Shown here one piece after another: positions 13,701 through 25,700 of a DNA stretch of 64,000 bases. The notes below the pieces were generated by a model. The model was not told the origin of the DNA. It did no database searches and saw only the letters and a program-made list of their open reading frames with translations. Source of the DNA: Echinarachnius parma. Taxonomy: Eukaryota; Echinodermata; Echinoidea; Clypeasteroida; Echinarachniidae. The stretch lies in assembly GCA_037951105.1 (NCBI GenBank), contig JBAMJV010002065.1, positions 210,750 through 274,749 of the forward strand, read 5' to 3'. How positions within the stretch are numbered: the first letter of the stretch is position 1; every line of letters begins with the position of its first letter. Position numbers and translations under genes: made by a program.

Positions 13701-16700
13701 ACAAGTTCTAATATCAAACTTAAAATAAAACTATTTTTATTCCGAGTGTTCTCCTTTCGAAGTATATTACAAATTTGTTGAAGTAGAGTTACAGAGTTCA
13801 CTTTATTATACTGACACACTTACACTAAATGTCCAATGAGAATAGACATATGAATAATTTGTTTACCATGCCAGATTCTGCTTGGACCGACACGTGTGGA
13901 ATGTTAGATTTGGAGTTATCTAAGGTGTCATACATCATGTCGTCTGCTGAATCATGCTATAAAGAAAAACGAAATTAAGCATTTTGTGTAATCGTATTAT
14001 TGGTGTGAGTAATGTTATCGGTAACATTGTTAGTGACGGGAATGTTGTACGTTCAAAGCCATAGAACAGTATTGGGAAATTATATATTGGCCAAACAAAT
14101 TGATCAACATGGTTGAAATCGTATAGACGAGGGTGTATGTGATACAATATGAATCATAATATTGTAAAACGCTGAAAATTAAGGAAAATTCCATGCGCCG
14201 TCGATTAGATTGAGCGAAAAGTTCATAGCATAACGGTAGTGTTTAGTATTGGTATTTCCCGAAATGCCCCCCGATATTTTTTGTGAGATAATGAAAAACT
14301 GACTGTCAAATTCGAAAGAACATACAAAATTAATGGAAGAATTAACTTTATTTGATCAAAATCGGTTTAGAAACAGCTGAAATATCGATAAATATATTTT
14401 TATTCAAAATGTTCTTCACCGGCAATCACCGGGCGATATTTAGACTTTTTAGAAAAAATTCAAAAAATGCTCGAAGACTACTTTGAAAAAAATCAGAATA
14501 GGTATTTAAAAAGTAGTTGATAATATCTCTATTGAATCATTATTTCAACAAATATTAAATGCACAATTTTGTATGAAAAAAGGCTAAAACCAATGATTTT
14601 TTTAAATAGCGCCCTCTTGAGTTCTAACGGCTCTTTTTGAATAACAGGGGTTTTACTTAGTCGTTTGTAATTGTGTATACTTTTCGAGCATAATGGTGCA
14701 GGTTTTGGTTACTAAAGTTAAGTTTGACCAATACTCAACTATCCCTTTAAATGCCCGGGCGTCCCCGGCCGCGAGTCTAGTAGATAGTCGAATATTATAG
14801 CCAATCTGCCACGCGTGGCGAGGTTTGCATGCAATGTGCGGACGAACATTTCAAATTACAACCGTCGGCGATATCGATCTGTTACCATATATTTGTTTCG
14901 AGAATGCAAATTAACCCATTGATAGGTGGTTTAGTTGCCAAATTTGTGTAATCCCATATAAGTAAAATAAATTATTTCATATGTTCGGTCAAAAAAGGTG
15001 CATATTTCATTATTTTGTGTGGGCCGTTTCCCAAAACTATAATTTAGCTTTAAAGAGATCAGTTGATAGATTACTACAGAAGGTATAGAGTATTTATGTC
15101 ATGTATATTGACAAATATTTGACAAAAACAATGAAACATTTAAAGGGGAATTTTTGTTTAAGTTACAAAGAGTGTGCCTCCCAATACGTCCGACCAGGCT
15201 ACACCATGAACATAATTGTATCGAGAAATTGACTTGCTGCACATATGACACGCGTGATAAAAACCTCGATACTCTCGGGAGATTCTTGCTGAGGAATCTG
15301 GACCGGAGTCCGCGCCCGTCGTCCTAGAAACCCGGACGGCGTCGACGGTACGGATGGGACGGGGCGGAAGACATGGTGGTGACGCTGTCCTGGTGACGAG
15401 GACGCTCCCATGACGTCGAGGATGGTCGCCTGATGTCGATGACCATTCACGGGCGGAAGTGGCAATTCTCTGCTAGTCGTTGTAGGGGGTGGTAATTGTG
15501 TTGAGCGTGAGCCTATGGGATAAATATTAACTATTGATATGGAAAGAAATCCTGATTCGTACATAATCATTATTATGGTGATGCTAATCTAGAGAGAAAG
15601 CTTAACGGAAGGATATCGAGGATTGTCATGAGATGTCGATGCTAGTCCCCGATAGTTGTTGGAGGTGGTGGTCTTTGCGTCAATATTCCGCCATTGTACA
15701 TGTATTCAATATCGTATGGTGGTAGGGAAATACTGTTACTACTGTTATTATGTCATGTACATGCTACACGCATGTGCGCACAATGGCAACATTGGCAAAA
15801 TATAATACAATGTTAATTTGAGTTTTTAAGGACGTTTTATACGATTATTGGGAAATGGTGAATACTGTGTGGCATGACTGGTCATGCCATTCAGTCGTGC
15901 TGGTTGCGTATACATGGATGAGACAGCCATCACAGCTAAGGTGGTATTCCCGAGGGGGGGGGGGGGGGTATGGGGGCACTCGAATCGTCTTTTGGCGGGC
16001 TGTGCCAACTTCGAAACGGGGGTCTAGGAAGCGGATGAGATGGGGAAAATAGGGTTTTGGGAGCTGTCCAGCGCGGTGGTCGAAGAGGTCCAGAGAGCAA
16101 CCGTAAGAGAGTTTTATGTGCAGCAGACGGCATCACGGAGTCATGAGTCTATTGAGTGGCTCCTTTTTTTATAGGTCTAAAGAGCAGCTATTTCTTAAAA
16201 CCCATATTCTATAGAGCAGACATTTTTTGTTTAATTCATAGGTCTATTATCAGCTACTTTTGAAGATAATGAGACCATTGATAGCGGTACTGGGCTCTGA
16301 TAAAGGGGGTCTTCAAAGCGGCACATACACGTATTGCCAATATACATGAATGCCCCCATCCCCCACCCCCGATAGTATCATTCAATGCTTAGGCAGACAT
16401 GACAGATGTATGCTTTGTTTCAATATATTGCTAAGTGCTATAGTTAAACAATTATAGATAAATAGTATAAATCACATAAATTAGATAGCAACGTGTCTCT
16501 CAATCATCACAATCATAATAATGTACTCTCTAGTCTTCTGGCAAAGTAAACACATACATTGTAATAAGATTAAGTCGGGAAGTGCTGCATTACCCTTTCT
16601 TTTCATGACGCACTTGATGGTGACGATCATACATACAAGGAGGATGACTGTAAGACCGACTGACGTAATAATCACGACCAGCATGGTATCTGATCGTAAT

Positions 16701-19700
16701 ATAAAATAAATCAAACAAGGACAAAACGATAGTCATGTCAAGAAACGACATATTTTACGTATAGGAATAAGTCATATATCATAAATAGGAATACACTGTA
16801 TATTGAGAGAAACTGTGACATTTATTTGTTTACTCCATATTCACAAATCATCATCACATGTTTTTTTAAACTTTAGTTTCCGCATTGAATATTCATAAAA
16901 TAAACAAAAATAATGCTTATTTAACGATTATCTGAATGTACAATACGTGGCTTCTCTGGTTGGTGGATAGCTATGGCGGGATTTTATGCAATTTATCTTA
17001 ATCACGATATACGTCTTGTTAGGCTTTGAAAGAGGAAGATGAACAGGGTTATATTTATTATTTAGTTCTTAAACTTATGAATTAACTGTTTGTATACGAC
17101 GTTTAATTTCCATTTCCAGGTATAGGCCCACTTTAAGTGTACACTAACATCTGTATAACATTAAAAACATGAAACATTGATACACTTTTTAACAAAGAGA
17201 TATAATAAATAACTACTTATTAATTTGATTTGTATTTTCCAAGACTAGTATCAATTGCCCTTCTCATGTGTGACTTCACGTTATTGATGAAATGAGGTGA
17301 ATAATTTGCTAACTGACACTCAGGTCACTCAACAAAGGTAATTCTTATGTGCGCATGTATAAAATGTCTCTCAATTTAAATGAACAATATAATGTAATTA
17401 TGATACAACTGTTCTATATTGTAACAAAATCAAGTTCCTTTATACAGCTAGGCAATGGTAAACCACATCCTTTTAATATACATGTACATCAATATAATTT
17501 CATTTTGAATGATTTCATTGCAAATTTACCTCCTTTTCGTGATTTTTAACAATTTGAATAAGTGGATAAAACATAGCCGGATGCGTACAATATGTTTCGT
17601 GCACTAAAACGGGTTGGTTTGTTTATTCATAATTCTATGTTCGTGCACTAAAACTTACGCGCATACTCACACGAGTGGACACGCAACTTCATCTATGACG
17701 TCACCGCTGTTTCTTGATCAACCACATTTGAATTTGACCGCCAAAATACTTTGATTCGGCAAGACCAATAGGTGATTAGGTATGAATAACAATTTATAGT
17801 GGGGTAGTCTGCAGTTAAGCCCTGCGCTATACAGGGTGGCCCAAAAAAACGGAACGGGGCACTTCCCAAAACATTGTAACAAATATATTATGTCCAGGGC
17901 GCTGTGATTGACACCATGTCATGTCCTCTTTTTTGACAATTTTCACCCAGCCAGAGCTTGATGAATGGCACGTACCGCCTTTCATAGCGTTAAGCATCGC
18001 GCATTATTGTTAGTGTGCACTCAGCCGTGTGCCGAGAGAAAAGGCATGTTCGTACAATGGTATTACGTGCAGGGAGTGCGATGTAACTGGCGCTGACGAG
18101 GTAGAAATTGACAAAAATTGGCACCTGACATGGTCTCACTCACAGCGTCCTAAAACAAAAACTACACCACCAAAATTTCTGTTCTTGGTATCATTTTTCA
18201 TTGGAAAAAAAAACACCCTATCCGACTGACATAAACATTTTGGTACTTTATTTTGGGAAGTGCCCCGTTCCGTTTTTTTTTTGGGCCACCCTGTATTGTA
18301 CATAAACTGTGCTGCCTTGCACGCAATAAAAGGAAGGTATACTGAGACACAAGCAAGATCGCGATAATGGGTATGAGCGATCATGAATGTGCTGAGCATC
18401 ATAACGTATACTAAGGCAAGCATCGATGTCTTAATTTACAATAATTTTGTAATACTTCTGACCTGGGTTTTGTGAAGACATATTTTCAGTTCCTTGAATG
18501 CCACTGGTATCTATCATTCCCTTTGAATCAGTAGTGATAGAGACACTTGTAACTTGAGTAGCAGCCGTAGTGGTCGGAACTGCAAAACAACATCATTTGA
18601 AAATATTAATGTCATAATACTAATTGTTTGCAATTTGTTAGAAAATAAGATAATAGATTTATTAAAGTGTGATAAACCAGTATGGTTTTACATTTAATTT
18701 TGGTTTGTTGACCATATTAAAGGGATAGTTGAGTTCTGGTAAGGAGAGTACAGTTTTAGTGAAACTGAATTTTAGTAACCAAAACCTGCATCATTACATT
18801 ACAAACTAATAGTTATAACTAGAAAGGAACACAACATTACAAATGACGTAGTAAAGATCATGTTATCATTCAAAAAGAGCCGTTAAAACGTAAGAGGGCG
18901 CTCTCTAAACACTCATCGGTTTCAACCATTTTGAATAAAATATTGTGCATGTGATGCTTTGTTGAAATAGTGATTAGATAGAGAAATAACCAACAACTAT
19001 TTAAATACCTATTTTGTAACTTTTTTGAAAAGAGGAAGCATTTTTTTGAATTTTTAACGGCTGGTTCAAAATTCTCTAATAAACCCGGGCCCCGGGTTTA
19101 TTACAAATTGTTATATTTATGGATATTTCAGCCGTTTCTGAACCGATTTTGATCAAACAAAGATGATTTTATTGTTTAAATATTATGCTCTTTCAAATTT
19201 TACACTCAGTTTTTTATTACCTCACAAACCAATTAAGTAGTCTAGCGCCCTCTCTACCAAAACTCAACTTTCCCTTTAAGCATTCATTGAATTATAACTT
19301 TACAGTGATCTTATTATTATATACTCCGCAAAAAAAGAAACTGGACACTTGTATAAGTCGAAATATTTCATACTAATGTACGATAAAGTCTACATTATCA
19401 TATATCAAGTTAAAGAGGATTTAGTCCTCTACATGCAGGGCATAAATTAAAGGTGTAATCGTTCATGCATGAAATGCCATGGTCAGTTAACAATAGCAAG
19501 GTCTGTTTTCAAAAATAGCAAAAACAATGGAAGACCACACCATTCGACTGAAATGATAGTAAGCGTTTCACTTAAAACATGATGTGCGGGGCAAGTAAAT
19601 TATGACATTATTCAACTTTATTGTTATGAACAAACTCTGAAAAGACAAATGTTTCAATAAAACAGAGCTAGGTTATGAGAGCATCATCATACTGGTCTGT

Positions 19701-22700
19701 ATTATAGGCATGAAGCTTGTCTGTTTTATGTGTCCCCTGCAATTTTAACCATAGTTACCTAGAGAAATGTCATGTTAAAGACTGCCCAACTGTTTGACCA
19801 AGGGTGACATCAGGTTTTGAAGATCTTTGGACTACGGTAGAATTCTTGAGAATAATTTATACAATTTTTCATGCTGAAATAAGGGCACAAACTGTTGTTT
19901 CGACTGAAAAACCTTTGCCATGGAATTCCCCATTTTGTTACGTTTTGATAAAACATAAAACCTATAACGTTCACAATGTGTCTTCATTCATACTTTTTAT
20001 TGAGATGAAGATAGAAAAGGTCACATTTGTAATGAAAAATTATGCCATGGCATGAATTTAGCGTTTTAGATTATGCTTAGCAACATTTGTATGGTTGAGT
20101 GGATGTTCCATGTTTGCTATTTTTTAAAACAGACCTTGCTGTGGTTAATTGGCATGAATGATTTCATCTGGATTTCATGTCAATATTGAAGAGGGTCATT
20201 TTATCTTTAATTTGATATACAATATCATATATTCTATCGTTAATGAATATGAAATATTTGGTCTTATACAAGTGTCCAGTTTCTTTTTTTGCGGAGTATA
20301 TTAATGATGCATGTGTCAATTGAAGTGTTTAGGTTAATAGTTTGTTTGGTTTTGTTGCCGTGACACAAAGACAAAACAGTTATCTCTATGAGATAAATAT
20401 ATTGCATTTGTGATATGTTGTTCAATCATATAAAATACTGCCAACGATGAAGTAAGAATCCTGTGTCTACTTAATAACATTGACACACTTTCCTAATTTG
20501 GATGTCATGAATATAAACAAACTTCCAATCCGTCTGCAATAAATGAAGATTGACTATAATCGACTATGCTGACATGAGTCTACAAAGGGATTATATTGGT
20601 TAGTTATAATGCACGGCAGTTAGTATTATGTTTTAAAACAAATAAAAATTTGCAGCCTGGCGATCTGTTAGGTTGTTAATATAGTTATTGTCATATCTGA
20701 GTGGTATTTTTCTAAATCATACTCGCCATTGATTAGTAGTTCCATGCTAAGCTGCACATCACTGTTGTTTTTGACAAAACATTTGATGTTCGTTCCATTT
20801 CTCCCTTCGATCGCAGTGAACGTCATTGTGGTGTAGCTGGTGACTAGACTTGAATCAGATTCTGCCTCATTTCTCGTCATGCTGTACACATGGACTATGT
20901 CTGACTGATTGCAACCTGTTTGCCATTCAAGTGTTACTGCAGGCATCACAGGTGCGTCCGTCCCGCATCTCAGAGTCTTGTTCATCCCTACCATCACAGG
21001 TATAGTGACCTTATGATTGTATGTTGTATTCGTGTCCATATCAAGGATATTCAGACTATATGGGGGTACTTGTGATACAAGGAGAACAATAAATATTATG
21101 TTGAAAATAACTAAAGGATTTATTGATATCATCACATTTATAACTATTAAACAAAATCAGATTATCAGCTCATATGGCAACTTGCGGTTCCTTGAATCAT
21201 ATGTTGTAAAAGTTTTACTTGACTTCGACGACCGTATTATCAGTCCTTGTTTTACCATTCAACTGTAAAAATGAATTACAGGGACTTGGTAACATTGTCA
21301 AAATCCTCAAAATCCAATTTCCCTTTCGTTAAAGGGATAGTTGACTATTGGTATAGGGGGGCACTTCACAAAATATTGTTTGTGAGATAATGAAAAATTA
21401 ACTGTCAAATTGGAAAGAACATACAATTCTAGTGACAGAATAAACTTTATTTGAACAAAATCGGTTTAAATATACGGCTGAAATTTCCATAAACATATTT
21501 TTATTCCAAAATTCTTCAGTAGGGGATATTTTTACTTTTTAGAAACATTTTTTAAAATGCTTAAAGACTACTTTGAAAAAAATCTAAATAGGTTTTTAAA
21601 AAGTTGTTGATGATATCTCTATCGAATCATTATTTTAACAAAACATTAAATGCCCAATTTTCTATGAAAAATGGCTCAAACAAATTATTTTTTTAGAGAG
21701 CGCCCTCTTGAGTTGTAACGGCTCTTTTTGAATGATAACAGGGGTTTTACTTAGTCGTTTGTAATTGTGTATACTTTTTGAGCATGGTGAAGTTATAACT
21801 ATTATTTTGTACCGTAATGGTGCAGGTTTTGATTACTAAAGTTAAGTTTGACCAATACTCAACTATCCCTATAAAAATATATTGACAATTGAGGTGTTCA
21901 GATCTCAAATATCCACTGGATCGTCCAAACCGTGTACAAATTGAGTGCAATGATTTAGTGAATATCACTGTGCATTTCTGTTCATTAGTCGGCCGTCCAT
22001 TTAACTTAAAATTTTCACACAGCACCCAGTGGACATATCAGATAACAACAATATACATTGTACCAACCACTCATCACTTTTTGCACATGTCAACAAAGTT
22101 ACTAGAGCCCTTTAACCCAGTTATGTAAATGTTGGATATTTCATGGATCTAAGCGATTATGAGCTTAAAAATAAAAAAAATCTTAATATCACAAGCATGT
22201 TGTCTTGTGTTATAGCTGTATTGCTATTTTGATCTTCATACGTTTTCCAAAGCGAAACCATTATATGTTTAAAGCTTTGATATTGTCTGCATCACCTTGA
22301 GTCTAAAATAAAGTGTAACAAGTTTTTGAAATTAAATCAAAATAAACATTTGAACATATCCAACCAGTGGTACATGTATGAACATATAACTTGTATTACA
22401 TGGCAAATGTGGGCGTTTTGTTTCCTTTGACTGGCTGAGGTGGTGGAATATTCAATGTTCAATGTTTTATTTCTCATGTCACCATGTCGACGGGTATTGA
22501 AGAAAATAACATTTAGCACAATATAACATATTTGCATGTTCGAAACATATATCACAACATGAATACACAAGAAATAGAAAGTAAAAATGCAACCTAAAAC
22601 CAACAGGATATATGTTAATTACAATTTACAAATTGATTAAAAGAAAACTGTTTGAACATGTGAAGAAAATGTAATTTAATTATTTACGAGGAGTACCTAT

Positions 22701-25700
22701 TGTTTTGTTTTACATTATAGGTCAGACCGCTTTTTAATAATGACCATTCTAATGAATAAACACTACTGACAAATCTAGCATCAAACTTTTTAGGGTGATC
22801 TGAAGTAAGCTTGTCAAATGTACTTTTCCATAATCAATAAACCTTACTTTTATATGAGGACTAAATCAATATATTATGTTTTATATTAGTGGATAAAGAC
22901 TTCTATAGTGATATGATGTTATGCATGAAATATAACGTACTTACCATAAATAGCAATTGAGACGTTAAAAAGAAGAACAAAAACAAGTTGAACTCAAATT
23001 ATAAATTGATCAAGAAAGTTCAACAGTCAAGAAAAATGCACACCGTTAATACATCAATGCATTGGAAACTTTATTTTTGCGCAACAGTACACCAAACGTG
23101 TTTTTTGGGATGATGCAGTAAAAGTACGCATCAACATACGTGTATACGATGAACAGACTGTTCTTTCTTAATGACCACGAGTGAGCATATTAGTACATGT
23201 GAATAGTCACATTTTAAAGGGCAATCATACAGATTAAAATGATGTTTTCCAAACAAAACATATCAGAGGAACAGGCGTTTGTGATTGCAAACCGCAACTA
23301 TAACTGGCTCATTTTCAATATGATGATGTTTGTAAGTAACAGGGCTCAATTCAGAGAGTTGTTGACGAACTTGTCACTTGGACACTTGATAATGATATGC
23401 AAATTAATCAAAAGAAAAGAAAGGATGAGATGATATCTTTTGTAAAAAATTAGGATTTGCAACCAGTACAAATAAATGGCGAACTTGTTAAACGTATGCA
23501 CTGCAAATATAGGATTATGGATAAATGATGAATTAAATTGGAACACACATATTGATGAAACGTACGCAAAAGCTGCAAAAAAATATTTTAGCTCAGCTAC
23601 GTAGGGCAGGTCTTAGTCAATTATACCTTTGTTTATATTTCACAGGATGTATCAGAGCTGTTCTTGAATATGCATGTCAGGTATTTCATAGAAGGATGAC
23701 TAAGGAACCGTCGGACTTGTTTTATCCTAGGTATGGCAACACTTCAAGCTTCCAGCTTATAATTATATTGCCAGACGTCTGTCGTCTGGTTACAGTCCGT
23801 TAATCCGAAGGTTCGTTATTCCGAAGGTTCAGTTATTCCGAAGGTTCGTTATTCCGAAGGTTCGTTATTCCGAAGGTTCGTTATTCCGAAGGTTCGTTAT
23901 TCCGAGGGTTCGTTATTCCGAAGGTTCGCTATTACTAAAACAAAATCGGGTTCGTTATTCCGAAGGTTCGTTTATCCGAGAAAAAAAAATCGGGTTAGTT
24001 ATTCCGAAGATTCGTTATTCCGAAGGTTCGTTATTCCGAAGGTTCATTAGTCCGAAAATAAAATAGGGTTCGTTAATCCGAAAATTAAATCGGGTTTGTT
24101 ATAATACTATAATTTGTGTTTTGTTTATTAAATTTACAGCCTGCATTAAGCATACCCCTCCCCTTTCCCTCCCTTGGCCAGAACAATCAAACATTTAAGT
24201 TTATTTTATCTCTTTATATGAAATTATTATAGCATTATAACAAACCCAAATTCATTTTCGGATTAACGAACCCGATTTCATTTTAGGAATAGCGAACCTT
24301 CGGAATAACGAATCCTCGGAAAAAACGGACCTTCGGAATAACAAACCTTCAGAATAACGAACCTTCGGAATAACGAACCTGATTTCATTTTAGGAATAGC
24401 GAACCTTCGGAATAACGAACCTTCGGAATAACGAACCTTCGGAATAACGAATCGCACCCTGTTGTCTGTCGTCTGTCTGTCGTCTGACGTCTGACGATGT
24501 TATGACAGTTTATTTTATGTACGAAATTGATTGTTGTGAGACATGCATGAATATAATAAATAAATAAAATAAATAAAAATAAGAATACAAAATCGAGCTC
24601 TTCGTATAATAGCCTCACACTTGTCATACGCTGAAGCTCTTGATCGTATAAATAATATGTATTGACAACTCTTTACAATTGTAAAACCCTGATCATAAAT
24701 TAACTTGTTTTCTTCCAGAGCGTAGGAATATTGCATATAATGTACGTAATGGTAAACAATTATGCCCACCCAGATGCAAAACAAACCGCTGCCAAAACAG
24801 CTTTATCCCAAGGTGTTTGTATAATCTTAATATAATGTCTGTTTAATATTAATAGTGTATACCTACAGTTCACTCTCTCTCTCGAGCGCTCATATTATAA
24901 TGAAGTAGTAAATGATGATAGTTATCGATGCATAATATATTCCTTTTTTGTCAAAGCAGCAACCTATACTACCCAACTAAAATCATGTTATGGATACCAT
25001 GCATGTTATGGATACATACATGTATATCTCAGTGTCTTATTATACTTAATTAATTAATCAAATATAGAATCAGAATGTTACATAAAATTAAAATGTATGA
25101 AACGTCCATCTCATTTTTTTTTCTCTCCGTCCTTTCTACCATTCCTTATTTTATTTCTCCTTCCGTTTTTTCTTCTTCTTCTCCTCTTTCTCCTCTTCTT
25201 CTTCTTCTTCTTCTTGTTCTTCTTCTTGTTCTTCCTCTTGTTCTTGTTATTCTTGTTCTTGTTCTTCTTTTTCATCTTCTTCTTCTTCTTCTCTTTCTTC
25301 TTCATCTTTTTGTTAACTTCGTGAGTGATTTAGAATGTTTAATGTCTGATTCGTTCAGTTTGTGCATTTTCAATACTTGTTGCTTCTTAATGATAATTGT
25401 ATTAACTGTATTTTTTTGTAAACAATTCATCTTTATTCGGTTGAAATAAACTTTATTTGAATATATAAATAATATAAAACATTTTTGAAAGAAAGTTATC
25501 ATAGCACAATGGAAACGGAAATCTAACGGTAAATATTGTTTTGTTAATGAATAGATCTACTGTAAGGTAGGCAAAGCATGTAGTTTGTGGAAAGTTATTA
25601 CACATTATATTAAACAATAAAGCATCATAATTAGTAAATGAGATCGCGAATGCATTTTTTTGCATTATTTCGTTTTAACAAGATGTTAAAACTATTTACT

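Noticed and set aside
25075-25449. 124-codon Leu/Phe-rich ORF resembling a membrane protein
   Set aside because: Produced by the (CTT)n microsatellite; the opposite strand gives poly-Lys/Arg.
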